A stretch of DNA of 64,000 nucleotides from Pararhizobium sp. YC-54 (GCF_025847205.1 NZ_JAOYTH010000011.1:124001-188000); one strand, 5' to 3'. Shown: positions 35,050 to 44,143, counted from the stretch's first letter. Notes: a model not told the origin generated them from the sequence alone. A program made the numbers and translations.

Positions 35050-36012
35050 TCAGGCAGCGTCTTTTGCCAGATTGATGCCGCCCGCATCCGTTAGCAGGAA
35101 GGCCTCGCCGCAGGCCGTCGCCAGCGTGCGCACGCGCAGAATGTAGCTCTGGCGCTCCGTCACGGAAATCACGCCGCGCGCATCGAGCAGGTTGAACACG
35201 TGGCTGGCCTTGATGCACTGGTCATAGGCCGGGAAGACGCACTTGTGCAGAACGGCATTGGCGCCGGTATCGGGCGCTCCGGCAGCCAGAAGCGCCAGGC
35301 ATTCCTTTTCGGCATCGACGAAATGCTGCTGCAGCATCGCCGTGTTGGCATATTCGAAATTGTGCCGCGAATATTCCTGCTCTGCCTGCAGGAAGACATC
35401 GCCATAGCTGATCTTCTCGTCGCCCTCGCGGCCGTTGAAATTCAGGTCGTAGACATTGTCGACGCCCTGGACATACATGGCCAGGCGCTCGAGGCCGTAG
35501 GTCAGCTCGCCGGAGACCGGCGAGCACTCGATGCCGCAGACCTGCTGGAAGTAGGTGAATTGCGAGACTTCCATGCCATCGCACCAGCATTCCCAGCCGA
35601 GACCCCAGGCACCCAGCGTCGGGCTTGCCCAGTCGTCCTCGACGAAACGGATGTCGTGCAGCAGCGGATCGAGGCCGATCGCCGCCAGCGAGCCGAGATA
35701 AAGCTCCTGCAGGTTCGGCGGATTGGGCTTCAGGATAACCTGGTACTGGTAATAATGCTGCAGCCGGTTCGGATTTTCGCCGTAACGGCCATCCGACGGA
35801 CGGCGCGATGGCTGCACATAGGCCGCGCGCCAGGGTTTTGGACCAAGCGCCCGCAATGTCGTTGCCGGATGAAAGGTGCCAGCGCCGACTTCCATGTCAT
35901 AGGGCTGCAGAACCGCGCATCCCTTGTCCGCCCAATAAGCGTGCAGCGTCAGGATCAGCGCCTGAAAGGAGCGCTTGGGGTTCATATGGTCCGGGAGAGC
36001 GGCGGCGGTCAT
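35050..36012 (-). CDS. glyQ: Glycine-tRNA ligase alpha subunit
   Basis: Catalytic alpha subunit of glycyl-tRNA synthetase. About 320 residues from the ATG at 36012 (a downstream ATG at 35985 gives the shorter MNPKRS start; the frame is open to 36054). Class II synthetase features: [59 protein letters not shown] and [23 protein letters not shown] segments (here [20 protein letters not shown]), then [20 protein letters not shown]. All blocks are complete. Its partner glyS is on the same strand 5.4 kb downstream, an unusually long separation for the pair, occupied by lemA, aroA, DUF2207 and DUF1194 genes. Confidence 0.96.
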   Translation of the reverse strand: MTAAALPDHMNPKRSFQALILTLHAYWADKGCAVLQPYDMEVGAGTFHPATTLRALGPKPWRAAYVQPSRRPSDGRYGENPNRLQHYYQYQVILKPNPPNLQELYLGSLAAIGLDPLLHDIRFVEDDWASPTLGAWGLGWECWCDGMEVSQFTYFQQVCGIECSPVSGELTYGLERLAMYVQGVDNVYDLNFNGREGDEKISYGDVFLQAEQEYSRHNFEYANTAMLQQHFVDAEKECLALLAAGAPDTGANAVLHKCVFPAYDQCIKASHVFNLLDARGVISVTERQSYILRVRTLATACGEAFLLTDAGGINLAKDAA

Positions 36013-36129
36013 GGCATCAGTCCAGGTTGGATGTATCTGGCTGTCTGGTGCCATGATGGGCGCAGAGGGTCAAGGGCAGAGAATATACCGAACTGAAGTA
36101 TGACGATGGAATCAATTCCCTTGGGAGCT

Positions 36130-36540
36130 TCAAGCCGGGAGGTTCAAGAACGGATTGAGAATAGTGAGGCGGCCGTCAACGACAAGACCATGTTGCATGT
36201 CCTCTGAAAAACACCGTTCGGAGCCTGCTTGCAGGGCGGTAGCAATCATCAACGCATCAAAAACCGAAAAATTGTAGCGTGCAGCAAGATCGAGTGCGAG
36301 CGAATTGCATTCTTTATCGACAGGCACAATCGCCGTTGCGAGTGTACCTAGATCACCGATCGCCAGCCGGATTTCAGCCCAGTTCATGCCAAGTTTACGC
36401 CAAGCGACATTGGCAAACTCGTTCAATGCCTGAACGCTCAGAATAAACGGTTCGGACAGGAGTGTTTGCGCCGTAGCAGAACGCAGATCATCGGTGAAAG
36501 CGTAAACGAGTATATTTGTGTCAAGCAGCGGCGCAGTCAC
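36130..36540 (-). CDS. vapC: PIN-domain toxin of a VapBC module
   Basis: A 136-residue PIN-fold ribonuclease. The acidic active-site residues are present: LLDTNILVYAF (Asp), LNEFANV (Glu), FSVFDALMIATAL (Asp) and CFSEDMQHG (Asp). VapC toxins cut specific tRNA or rRNA sites. The start overlaps the stop of the antitoxin gene by 4 nt, giving coupled translation. Confidence 0.9.
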   Translation of the reverse strand: MTAPLLDTNILVYAFTDDLRSATAQTLLSEPFILSVQALNEFANVAWRKLGMNWAEIRLAIGDLGTLATAIVPVDKECNSLALDLAARYNFSVFDALMIATALQAGSERCFSEDMQHGLVVDGRLTILNPFLNLPA

Positions 36541-36767
36541 CGTTCATTCGCCTCGTCACGATCGAATTTCCAATCGGCAGGCAGGCGCTTGGCAAAAGCC
36601 TTGATACGCGCCAGTGCCTTTTCTCTGGTCCGATCATGGTCGATTTCGAAATCGCGCTCGCCCGCAATCCGGACAACGACTTCATCACCCTCTTTCAATT
36701 GCAATGTCTCGACCACCGAAGAAGGAATGCGGATGGCGAGGCTGTTTCCCCACTTCGAAACCTGCAT
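36537..36767 (-). CDS. vapB: AbrB/MazE-fold antitoxin of a VapBC module
   Basis: A 76-residue antitoxin with the swapped-hairpin DNA-binding fold MQVSKWGNSLAIRIPSSVVE followed by LKEGDEVVVR. A charged C-terminal helix (EKALARIKAFAKRLPADWKF) would wrap and neutralise the toxin. The ATG at 36767 is preferred to an in-frame GTG nine bases upstream because GAGG lies 7 nt before it. A perfect inverted repeat at 36781-36806 directly upstream is the likely autoregulatory operator. Confidence 0.88.
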   Translation of the reverse strand: MQVSKWGNSLAIRIPSSVVETLQLKEGDEVVVRIAGERDFEIDHDRTREKALARIKAFAKRLPADWKFDRDEANER

Positions 36768-36780
36768 TGGAGACACCTCG

Positions 36781-36806
36781 TGATATACGACAGAAAATGT
36801 ATATCA
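36781..36806 (-). promoter_or_regulatory. Operator palindrome of the vapBC module
   Basis: TGATATAC (36781-36788) and GTATATCA (36799-36806) form a perfect 8-bp inverted repeat with a 10-nt spacer, 14 bp upstream of the vapB start codon. Confidence 0.75.
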
Positions 36807-36843
36807 TGAGCGGCATGTTCAATCAAAGACAGGGCAGAATACA

Positions 36844-37032
36844 TCACTCCGGCTTCTTCAGCCGGTATTCCCCCGTCACCGGATCCTTGACCAGCGTGCC
36901 CTGCGTGCCGGTTTCCTCACGGCGGCGGGCGTCCTCCTGGCGGCGGCTGAGTTTTTCCGCGTCGGCGATGAACTTGCGGTAGCCTATCCAGGCGATGGCT
37001 GCAAACAGCAGCAGTAGAATCAATTGCGGCAT
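36844..37032 (-). CDS. Small membrane protein (62 residues)
   Basis: Starts at 37032 behind a strong GGGGAGGGG ribosome site; the frame extends to 37110 but the upstream part overlaps sppA in another frame. One N-terminal helix (MPQLILLLLFAAIAWIGYR) is followed by a charged helix (AEKLSRRQEDARRREETG) and a short TLVKDPVTGEYRLKKPE tail. Such proteins are common in Rhizobiales beside sppA, but the function is unknown. It follows sppA with 28 nt spacing and probably shares its transcript. Confidence 0.75.
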   Translation of the reverse strand: MPQLILLLLFAAIAWIGYRKFIADAEKLSRRQEDARRREETGTQGTLVKDPVTGEYRLKKPE

Positions 37033-37060
37033 GCGCCCCTCCCCTGTTTTGGTTAGACTA

Positions 37061-37927
37061 TCAAAGTCCGAAACGGCCCCATAATGCTCTTTCCTCCGCC
37101 ACCTCGGCAAGGCCGGAAACGGCTGAAGCCGCGAAGCGTTCGGCCATTGCGCCTGTCAGCGCCGCGCCGGGCTGGCGGCGGCCGAACAGGCCGCGCGACG
37201 CGGACACCAGTTGCAGCTCCGTCTTTGGGCCAAAGCGTTTCTTCAACTCACCGCGCATGTCGCCGAGGCTATCGACCAGCCCCAGTTCCTGACCGCGCTT
37301 GCCGGTCCAGAACAGGCCGGAGAAAATGTCCGGCGTATCGGCCAGCAGATGGCCGCGCCGCGCCTTGACCATGCCGATGAAGACGTCGTGGATCTCGAGC
37401 TGCAGGCCTTTGAGGAACTCGATATCCCTTTCCTTTTCCGGCTGGAAAGGATCGAGCATCACCTTGTTGGAACCGGCGGTGTAAACACGCCGCTCGACGC
37501 CGATCTTCTTCAGCATCTCGGGAAAGCCGAACCCGCCGGAAACGACGCCGATCGAACCGACGATCGAGGTCGGGTCGGCGATGATCTCGTCGCCGGCGAG
37601 CGCGATCATGTAGCCGCCGGAGGCAGCCACATCCTCGACGAAGATGATCACGCGCTTCTTCTTTTCCTCCGCCAGATCACGGATGCGCTGGTAGATCAGC
37701 CGCGACTGGACGGGCGAACCGCCGGGAGAATTGATCGAAATGGCAACCGCCGGCGCGCCCTTCATCGAAAAGGCTTTTTCAAGTACCGGCGCAATCGTCG
37801 CCAGATTGAGCGGCGGCCGGAACTGGCTGCCGCCTGCCATGATCGCACCATGCAGCCTGACGACCGGGATCGTCACGCCATCCTTGCGAAAACGCCTCGG
37901 CAACAGCTTCCTCAACAGTCCGGCCAT
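37061..37927 (-). CDS. sppA: S49 family peptidase (SppA/SohB-like)
   Basis: A 288-residue serine protease of the signal-peptide-peptidase A family (short bacterial form; start at 37927 with GGGAG 5 nt upstream). The fold is marked by VVRLHGAIMAGG, AISINSPGGSPVQSRLIYQ, RVIIFVEDVAASGGYMIALA (catalytic Ser in AASGGY) and DPTSIVGSIGVVSGGFGF, with the catalytic Lys expected in the RVYTAGSNKVMLDP region. No N-terminal membrane anchor is visible, so it may be cytoplasmic or peripheral. It degrades cleaved signal peptides or short membrane substrates. Confidence 0.9.
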   Translation of the reverse strand: MAGLLRKLLPRRFRKDGVTIPVVRLHGAIMAGGSQFRPPLNLATIAPVLEKAFSMKGAPAVAISINSPGGSPVQSRLIYQRIRDLAEEKKKRVIIFVEDVAASGGYMIALAGDEIIADPTSIVGSIGVVSGGFGFPEMLKKIGVERRVYTAGSNKVMLDPFQPEKERDIEFLKGLQLEIHDVFIGMVKARRGHLLADTPDIFSGLFWTGKRGQELGLVDSLGDMRGELKKRFGPKTELQLVSASRGLFGRRQPGAALTGAMAERFAASAVSGLAEVAEERALWGRFGL

Positions 37928-38009
37928 CTGAACTCCCTGCATTCATTCCATCATATGTGTGTTGGCATGTATGCATTGGCGCGCCAAACGCAATGGCTGA
38001 CGGCCAAAA

Positions 38010-38789
38010 TCATCGCCGACGGCAATAGGCGGCGCGGCCGTTGTTCAGATCGTCGACGAAACCGGCGAACTTGTGTGTCTCCTCCTCATGCACGACCAGC
38101 GGCGCCCGCAGCGTCAGCCGCGCGCGGCTCTGCTTGATGGCCGTGACCAGGATGCGAACGGCATTTGCACCGGCACGCGGATGCAAGGGCGTGATCTCGA
38201 TCCCGCCGAAACGGCGGCCGCAGGCGGAAATGATGGCGGCGATCGATTCCGGGCGGGCGATCAGGGACAACTGTCCGCCCGGCCTTGCGATAGCGCCCGC
38301 CGTTCTGATCCAGGCGTCGAACAGGCCTTCGGTCATCGCATGCGCCTCGGCCTTCAGGGCATCGGGCGTCTTGCGATCCGAGGCATCGTTGAAGGGCGGG
38401 TTCATGATGACGTGATCGAAGCTGTCATCGGCAAGGCCCGCCGCAACCCTTGCCCGGCCCGTCAGCGACACGTCGGCCTCGAGAACGGACACCCGGTTGC
38501 CCAAACGCGCGTTTTCCGCAAGCTCAAGGCTTCGTCTGGCAAACTGCGCCATCAACGGCGACCGCTCGACCAGCAGCACCTCGGCATTCTCCAGCCGCGA
38601 GGCAACCGCCATTCCGGCCGCACCGGCGCCAGCACCGAGATCGGCGACACGGCAGGGCCTGTCCGAGGCGACCAGCGAGGCAAGCAGCATCGCATCGACG
38701 CCGGACCGGTGTCCCTGCCCCAGCGGCTGGATCACCTGGAACCGGCCACGATGAAAGCTGTCGATGGTTTCGGTGGCCGCTGTCGTCAT
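38010..38789 (-). CDS. tRNA1(Val) A37 N6-methyltransferase-like protein (TrmN6 family)
   Basis: A 259-residue SAM-dependent methyltransferase. The Rossmann core shows VADLGAGAGAAGMAVASRL (motif I) and VLEADVSL, and the target-base motif HVIMNPPFND (NPPF) marks an amino-methyltransferase. TrmN6 (YfiC) modifies A37 of tRNAVal. The substrate assignment is by family; a ribosomal or protein target cannot be excluded. It overlaps the upstream DUF2007 gene by 4 nt, and sppA follows 82 nt later. Confidence 0.78.
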   Translation of the reverse strand: MTTAATETIDSFHRGRFQVIQPLGQGHRSGVDAMLLASLVASDRPCRVADLGAGAGAAGMAVASRLENAEVLLVERSPLMAQFARRSLELAENARLGNRVSVLEADVSLTGRARVAAGLADDSFDHVIMNPPFNDASDRKTPDALKAEAHAMTEGLFDAWIRTAGAIARPGGQLSLIARPESIAAIISACGRRFGGIEITPLHPRAGANAVRILVTAIKQSRARLTLRAPLVVHEEETHKFAGFVDDLNNGRAAYCRRR

Positions 38790-39010
38790 ACGTCCCGCAG
38801 TTCCGCCTCAAGCCCGGCATCGATCAGAATCTGCCTTGCCTCCTTTGCGTCATCGTCATCGACGAGAAACCGGCGCGGCAACAGGCCGAGCGAACCTTCA
38901 AGAATGCTCATGCCCTGATCGGCGATGAAGCAGCCGATACCGGCATCCTTCATCAGGCTTTCAGCGAACGAGAGCACGACGGCGTCATTGGTACGGATCA
39001 ATTCCTTCAT
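38786..39010 (-). CDS. DUF2007 family small protein
   Basis: A 74-residue protein typical of DUF2007, annotated by some databases as a putative signal-transducing protein (PII-like fold). Features are MKELIRTNDAVVLSFAESLM, a short loop and RRFLVDDDDAKEARQILIDA. It overlaps the methyltransferase gene by 4 nt, a pairing seen in other alphaproteobacteria. It diverges from ispB, with about 107 bp between the starts. Confidence 0.85.
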   Translation of the reverse strand: MKELIRTNDAVVLSFAESLMKDAGIGCFIADQGMSILEGSLGLLPRRFLVDDDDAKEARQILIDAGLEAELRDV

Positions 39011-39117
39011 TCCAGGTCGTTTTCCTGCCTTATTTTAAGCAAGCGGGACAATTCGCCTCTTGCCGCCACAAGCCCCCCTTTCTATTGTCCGAACTGGAAT
39101 TTGAACAGGAGTCCCTT

Positions 39118-40137
39118 GTGTTGGGCGTAGTGATACCGCTGGAAGACAGCAAAAACAAACAGGCATCGGTGAAGCCGCTCGTCGACCTGACGAAGGCGGA
39201 CATGGAGCGCGTCAACCAGCTGATCCTGTCCAAGGCGGGATCCGACGTCCAGATGATCCCGGAAGTGGCCAACCACCTGATCTCCTCCGGCGGCAAGCGC
39301 CTGCGCCCGATGCTGACACTCGCCTCCGCCGCCATGTTCGGCTTTACCGGCGATGCGCATATCAAGCTCGCAACTGCGGTCGAGTTCATGCACACGGCCA
39401 CCCTTCTGCACGATGACGTCGTGGACGAAAGCGATCTGAGGCGCGGCAAATCGACGGCGCGGATGATCTGGGGCAATCAGGCCAGCGTGCTGGTCGGCGA
39501 TTTCCTGCTTGGCCAGGCTTTCCGCATGATGGTCGATGTCGGCTCTCTGGATGCGCTCGACGTGCTTTCCACGGCCGCTTCCGTCATCGCCGAAGGCGAA
39601 GTCCTGCAGCTCTCCGTCGCCAAGAACATGGAAACGACGGAGGATGACTATCTTTCCGTCATTCGCGCCAAGACGGCGGCCCTGTTTGCAGCGGCTGCCG
39701 AAGTCGGCCCGATCGTCGCCAAGACCGACAAGGCCAGCCGCAACGCGCTGAAATCCTACGGCATGAATCTCGGCCTCGCCTTCCAGCTGGTCGACGACGT
39801 GCTCGATTACGGCGGCAAGGCCGCCGATCTCGGCAAGAACACCGGCGACGATTTCCGCGAAGGCAAGATCACCCTGCCTGTCATCCTTTCCTATCGCCGC
39901 GGCACCGCCGAGGAGCGCAGCTTCTGGCGCGAGGCGATCGAAGGCGGCAAGAGCGACGACCAGAATCTCGAAAAGGCGCTGGGCCTGATCACCCGTTACG
40001 GCGGCTTGAGCGACACCATCGCCCGGGCCCAGCATTACGGCACGATTGCCCGCGATGCGCTGGCGCCCCTGCCGGAATCCCCCTGGAAAGACGCGCTTCT
40101 CGAGGTCATCGATTTCTGTATCGAGCGGGTCAGCTGA
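39118..40137 (+). CDS. ispB: Polyprenyl (octa-/decaprenyl) diphosphate synthase
   Basis: Trans-prenyltransferase that extends farnesyl diphosphate to the ubiquinone side chain; Rhizobiaceae make Q10. 339 residues from the GTG at 39118, which has AGGAG 6 nt upstream (frame open from a TTG at 39085). Both Asp-rich motifs are intact: TLLHDDVVDESDLRRG (first, near residue 97) and FQLVDDVLDYGG (second, near 220). The substrate-binding segment GGKRLRPML is at about 60. The pathway partners ubiA (15726-16685) and ispE (42248-43180) are elsewhere in the window, not in one operon. Confidence 0.93.
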   Translation: MLGVVIPLEDSKNKQASVKPLVDLTKADMERVNQLILSKAGSDVQMIPEVANHLISSGGKRLRPMLTLASAAMFGFTGDAHIKLATAVEFMHTATLLHDDVVDESDLRRGKSTARMIWGNQASVLVGDFLLGQAFRMMVDVGSLDALDVLSTAASVIAEGEVLQLSVAKNMETTEDDYLSVIRAKTAALFAAAAEVGPIVAKTDKASRNALKSYGMNLGLAFQLVDDVLDYGGKAADLGKNTGDDFREGKITLPVILSYRRGTAEERSFWREAIEGGKSDDQNLEKALGLITRYGGLSDTIARAQHYGTIARDALAPLPESPWKDALLEVIDFCIERVS

Positions 40138-40405
40138 TCAAGCCAGCCAGGGTTACCCGGCAGGCCTCCAGGAATTTCTTGCCGCACTGCGCCAAAAAAG
40201 CCATTCTATCCCTTCATGCTCCGGTTGCCGTCGAGCGGCAGTCACGATGATGTGTGCGGAACTTGACGGCGGGATGTCGAATTGCGTTTTGCCTTGCGTT
40301 CAAACCGATTCCGGTTTGCCGGGTTATGCGTTATTGATTTGGGACTGATTCCGCGCGAATCCGGCGTCGGCGCCAAGGGGCGCCGCCCGTAACGAAAGGC
40401 TTGTC

Positions 40406-42235
40406 ATGCGGCAAAAACACCTTCTTCGCCTGCTCAGCGGTGCAGCTTTCCTGGCCTTGGCGTCCTTTTCCGGCGCGGCCCAGAGCTTTGCCGAGGAAAA
40501 GGCTGCGGTGGAGGAAAGCAAGCCCTTCGACCTGAATTCGGTCAACAGCTTCTCCGGCGCATTTCTTGCCGCCAGGACAGCCGATGTCGATCACGATCTC
40601 GATACGGCGACCAAGCTCTACCGCACCGCGCTTGAATTCGAACCTGATAATGTCGACGTCAAGCAGCGCTTGATGATCACCTCGCTGATGAACGGCGATT
40701 TCGACAGCGGCGTCAAGATCGCCGAAGAATTGAAGACGGATAGCTCCGTCGAGCGCATTACCACGATCGCCCGCGCCGTCGAGGCAATCCGCAAGCGGGA
40801 ATATCGCCACGCGCAAAAAATCCTGAACTACGAAGGCCCGAACGATCTCGACCGGCTGATGAACGGCCTGCTGCTCGGCTGGGCGAAGGCCGGCGAAGGC
40901 AAGCCGAAGGACGCGATCGCCGAGATCGAAGCGATGGAAGGGCCGGAATGGTTCCGGATCTTCAAGTCCTACCACGAGGGCGCCATTGCACTTGCCGCCG
41001 GCGACAAGGCCACAGCCCGCTCCAGGCTGAACGACGCCGTTCTCGACCGCGAAGGCGGCAGTGCGGCACCCGACACGTTCATGCGCGCCGTCGTTGCCCT
41101 TGCAAAGCTTGAGGCGCGCGACGGCAACAGGCAGAAGGCGCTCGATGCGGTTTCCGTTGGCGAAGGCTTCATCAGCAATTATGCACCGCTGAAGGCGCTG
41201 CGCACCAGCATCGAACAGGGCAAGCCGCAGGAACAGCAGGTTCGCAGCGCCACGCAGGGTGCCGCCGCCGTGCTCTTTTCGATCGGCGCGGCGCTGAACC
41301 GCGACGGCGCGGAAGACATCGTCTCGCTCTACCTGCAGACAGCCCGGGCGCTGGATCCGGAAAGCGCCGACATCCTGGTGATGCTCGGCGGTATCGCGGA
41401 AAACCTGAAGAAGCCCGAGCGGGCCATCGCGCTCTACAAGAGCGTGCCGGAAAACTCGCCGATGCGGCGGCTGTCGGAAATGCAGCTCGGCCTGAGCCTC
41501 GCCTCGATCGGCAAGGTCGATGAAGCCAAGCAGCATCTGAAGGAACTGATCGAGCTCGATCCGAAGGATGTGCGCAGCTACCTTGCCTATGGCAGCGTGC
41601 TGTCGGACGCCAAGGACTACAAGGAAATGGGACTGGTCTACGACCGCGCCGTCGAGGCGATCGGCCCGGTTCCGCAGCGCAGCGACTGGACGATCTTCTT
41701 CCAGCGCGGCATCGCCTATGAACGCCAGAAGATGTGGGACAAGGCCGAGCCGAGCTTCAAGAAGGCGCTGGACCTCAACCCCGACCAGCCGCAGGTCTTG
41801 AACTATCTCGGCTATTCCTGGGTCGACATGAACATCAACCTCGAAGAAGGCCTCGGCATGATCCGCAAGGCCGTCGATCTGAAGCCGGATGACGGCTACA
41901 TCGTCGATTCGCTCGGCTGGGCCTATTTCCGGATGAACCGCTTCGACGATGCCGTGGTTGAACTTGAGCGCGCGGTGGAACTGATGGCCGGCGATGCGAC
42001 CATCAACGACCATCTGGGTGACGCCTATTGGCGCGTCGGCCGCAGGCTCGAAGCCGTCTTCCAGTGGAACCAGACGCTGGCGCTGAAGCCCGAGGAAGCG
42101 GAAATCCCGAAGATCAAGGCGAAGATCGAAAACGGCCTGCCGCCAGTCGAGGCCAAGGTTCCGGCTGCTGCGGCAGCGGACGAAACCGAGCCGAAGAAGG
42201 TGACCCCGGACGTCGCTGCCGGCAAGAAATCCTGA
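40406..42235 (+). CDS. Tetratricopeptide repeat protein, exported
   Basis: A 609-residue protein with a signal peptide (RLLSGAAFLALASFSGAAQSFA) and multiple TPR-type helical hairpins. Clear units include DLDTATKLYRTALEFEPDNV, RAIALYKSVPENSP, DEAKQHLKELIELDPKD and DKAEPSFKKALDLNPDQPQV, and YIVDSLGWAYFRMNRFDDAV. The C-terminal end (PVEAKVPAAAAADETEPKKV) is low complexity. This is the common Rhizobiales TPR protein next to ispE; the repeats suggest a periplasmic scaffold. A GGCGCC-based hairpin lies in the leader just before the ribosome site. The stop is 12 nt from ispE, so the two genes are likely co-transcribed. Confidence 0.85.
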   Translation: MRQKHLLRLLSGAAFLALASFSGAAQSFAEEKAAVEESKPFDLNSVNSFSGAFLAARTADVDHDLDTATKLYRTALEFEPDNVDVKQRLMITSLMNGDFDSGVKIAEELKTDSSVERITTIARAVEAIRKREYRHAQKILNYEGPNDLDRLMNGLLLGWAKAGEGKPKDAIAEIEAMEGPEWFRIFKSYHEGAIALAAGDKATARSRLNDAVLDREGGSAAPDTFMRAVVALAKLEARDGNRQKALDAVSVGEGFISNYAPLKALRTSIEQGKPQEQQVRSATQGAAAVLFSIGAALNRDGAEDIVSLYLQTARALDPESADILVMLGGIAENLKKPERAIALYKSVPENSPMRRLSEMQLGLSLASIGKVDEAKQHLKELIELDPKDVRSYLAYGSVLSDAKDYKEMGLVYDRAVEAIGPVPQRSDWTIFFQRGIAYERQKMWDKAEPSFKKALDLNPDQPQVLNYLGYSWVDMNINLEEGLGMIRKAVDLKPDDGYIVDSLGWAYFRMNRFDDAVVELERAVELMAGDATINDHLGDAYWRVGRRLEAVFQWNQTLALKPEEAEIPKIKAKIENGLPPVEAKVPAAAAADETEPKKVTPDVAAGKKS

Positions 42236-42247
42236 TTTTGCCTTTCA

Positions 42248-43180
42248 ATGGCAAATAAGGATGGCATTTCCGGATTGTCGCTGGCGCGGATCGCGCCGGC
42301 GAAGATCAATCTGGCCCTGCATGTCGTCGGCCAGCGGGCCGACGGCTATCATCTGCTGGAAAGCCTCGTGACCTTTGCCGATGCGGGAGACCGCGTCGGC
42401 TTTTCCCTTTCCGGGAAAGACCGTTTCACCGTCTCCGGGCCCTTTTCCGCCGATCTGCCTTTGACGGGTGCAGGTGCCGAGCGCAATCTGGTGCTGAAGG
42501 CGCGCGATCTGTTGCGGGTCCATCTCAGCGAAAACGGCATCAAGGCAGGGCCGGTCCATCTCCACCTGGAAAAGAACCTGCCGGTCTCCTCCGGCATCGG
42601 TGGCGGTTCTGCGGATGCGGCTGCGACCCTTCTCGGGTTGCTTGACCTGTGGCAGGTGTCCATCGATCGCGACAGCCTGCTAGAGATCGCGCTGAAACTG
42701 GGTGCCGACGTGCCGATGTGCCTTCACGACCGGCCGCTGGTTGCGCGTGGCATTGGGGAAAATATCCAGACGGTGACCGGTTTTCCGTCCTTTCCCATGC
42801 TGATCGTCAACCCGCTGAAGGCGGTCTCGACGCCAGTGATATTCGGACTGCTGAAGGACAAGACCAAGCCACCGCTTCGGATGCCGCAGGATAAACTATC
42901 GTCCGACGGCTGGATTGATGTGCTGAAAGACCTGCGCAACGATCTGGAGGAGCCTGCCCGCGAACTCGAGCCGGCCATCGGAGCGGTCTCCGGCGCGCTT
43001 GGCCTGACAGGCGCTTGCCTCGTCCGGATGTCCGGATCGGGCGCCTCCTGCTTTGGCCTGTATGCGAGTGCCAGGGCACGCGACGAGGCAGCCGCTGTCC
43101 TTTCAAGAGAGCACCCGAACTGGTACGTTCTGGCCTGCAACAGCGTCCATGGAGAGGAAGACCACGATGACCGAGGCTAA
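42248..43180 (+). CDS. ispE: 4-diphosphocytidyl-2-C-methyl-D-erythritol kinase
   Basis: GHMP kinase of the MEP isoprenoid pathway, phosphorylating CDP-methylerythritol. 310 residues, starting MANKDGISGLSLARIAPAKI. The family marks are APAKINLALHVVGQRADGYH, the glycine-rich ATP loop LPVSSGIGGGSADAAATLLG, LGADVPMCLHDRPLVARGIG and SGSGASCFGLYAS near the C-terminus. It feeds the same isoprenoid supply used by ispB. The 3' end overlaps the moaB start by 14 nt. Confidence 0.95.
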   Translation: MANKDGISGLSLARIAPAKINLALHVVGQRADGYHLLESLVTFADAGDRVGFSLSGKDRFTVSGPFSADLPLTGAGAERNLVLKARDLLRVHLSENGIKAGPVHLHLEKNLPVSSGIGGGSADAAATLLGLLDLWQVSIDRDSLLEIALKLGADVPMCLHDRPLVARGIGENIQTVTGFPSFPMLIVNPLKAVSTPVIFGLLKDKTKPPLRMPQDKLSSDGWIDVLKDLRNDLEEPARELEPAIGAVSGALGLTGACLVRMSGSGASCFGLYASARARDEAAAVLSREHPNWYVLACNSVHGEEDHDDRG

Positions 43181-43709
43181 GGCGGTAAGACCCTTCGTTC
43201 CGGTCGGCATCGCGGTTTTGACCGTGTCCGATACCCGCACACTGGCTGACGACCGTTCCGGCGATACGCTCGTTGCCCGCATCGCCGATGCCGGCCACAG
43301 GCTCGAAGCCCGCGCCATCGTTCCCGACGACAGGCAGCAGATCGCAGCACAGGTGAAGGCCTGGACGCTCGATAAAACGATCGACGTGGTGATCACCACC
43401 GGCGGCACCGGCTTTACCGGGCGCGATGTGACGCCCGAAGCGCTGGAGCCGCTGTTTGAAAAGCGCATGGACGGCTTTTCCGAAGTCTTCCACCGGATTT
43501 CCTATGACAAGATCGGCACCTCGACGATCCAGTCGCGCGCCACCGGCGGCGTCGCCAATGCCACCTTCATCTTCGTGCTGCCGGGATCGCCCGGTGCCTG
43601 CCGCGACGCCTGGGACGGCATCCTGAAACAGCAGCTCGACTACCGGCACATGCCCTGCAATTTCGTCGAGATCATGCCCAGGCTGGACGAACACCTGAAG
43701 CGCGGATGA
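43167..43709 (+). CDS. moaB: Molybdenum cofactor biosynthesis protein B (MoaB/MogA-like)
   Basis: A 180-residue protein of the MoaB/Mog family that binds molybdopterin (adenylylation step). The start at 43167 has GAGGAAG 6 nt upstream and overlaps ispE by 14 nt. Conserved parts are IAVLTVSDTRTLADDRSGDT, TTGGTGFTGRDVTPEALEPL and TIQSRATGGVANATFIFVLP-GSPGA. MoaB versus MogA cannot be separated by motif alone, but the length and the GSPGACRDAWD end favour MoaB. A pair of palindromic repeats follows the stop. Confidence 0.9.
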   Translation: MTEAKAVRPFVPVGIAVLTVSDTRTLADDRSGDTLVARIADAGHRLEARAIVPDDRQQIAAQVKAWTLDKTIDVVITTGGTGFTGRDVTPEALEPLFEKRMDGFSEVFHRISYDKIGTSTIQSRATGGVANATFIFVLPGSPGACRDAWDGILKQQLDYRHMPCNFVEIMPRLDEHLKRG

Positions 43710-43720
43710 CCTCTCAGGTT

Positions 43721-43824
43721 TTACTGCATAATTGCTTAAATCGGATTCGATTAAAGGAACTATGCAGTAAATTTAGAGTGCTACAGCGACCTTTGCGCGT
43801 CATGAATGGCGCGCGGCGCTGTAG
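43721..43824. repeat. Full-length composite rhizobial palindromic repeat
   Basis: Two adjacent palindromes. First, TTACTGCATA (43721-43730) against TATGCAGTAA (43761-43770) enclosing a nested TTAAATCG/CGATTAA pair. Second, CTACAGCGACCTTTGCG with its inverted partner (43781-43824). They are joined by ATTTAGAGTG. The composite is the intact form of the partial copies at 33961-34016 and 4233-4453. Confidence 0.85.
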
Positions 43825-44143
43825 AGAAACCCAATCCTCCCTGTTCCCTTCGTAACAGCGCGCCCCGATGCCGCATCGTAAAACTGTCCTCATCGAAAGA
43901 CGGAATGAGGAGGATGGGATGGCAGGCTTATGGATCGGCGGCGCGTCCGGTTTCCTCATCAGACCAATCCAGGCAGCATGAAAGCGGCGGATTTCACCGG
44001 CTGAAAACCGCCACGCCAAGCGATACGACGACGCGGCTGCGGCCACGCGGAAAGCCCTTTTCACGGTCAGTTTTTAACGGTCAATTTTTCAATGAAGACA
44101 GGGCAGGTCCGAAAGGACCTGCTCTTTTTGTGGTCATACCTTG
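43825..44143. other. Intergenic region with a plus-strand intrinsic terminator
   Basis: No credible gene. The only clear feature is a perfect terminator hairpin near the right end (44101-44129, listed separately). A faint possibility is an sRNA between 43830 and 44129 on the plus strand; I see no convincing promoter. Confidence 0.45.
44101..44129 (+). terminator. Intrinsic terminator
   Basis: GGGCAGGTCC (44101-44110) and GGACCTGCTC (44115-44124) pair over 10 positions (one G-T at the base) with a GAAA loop, then five T. The nearest plus-strand gene, moaB, ends 390 bp upstream, beyond two palindromic repeats. It may end a separate small transcript or a long moaB 3' end. Confidence 0.7.
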
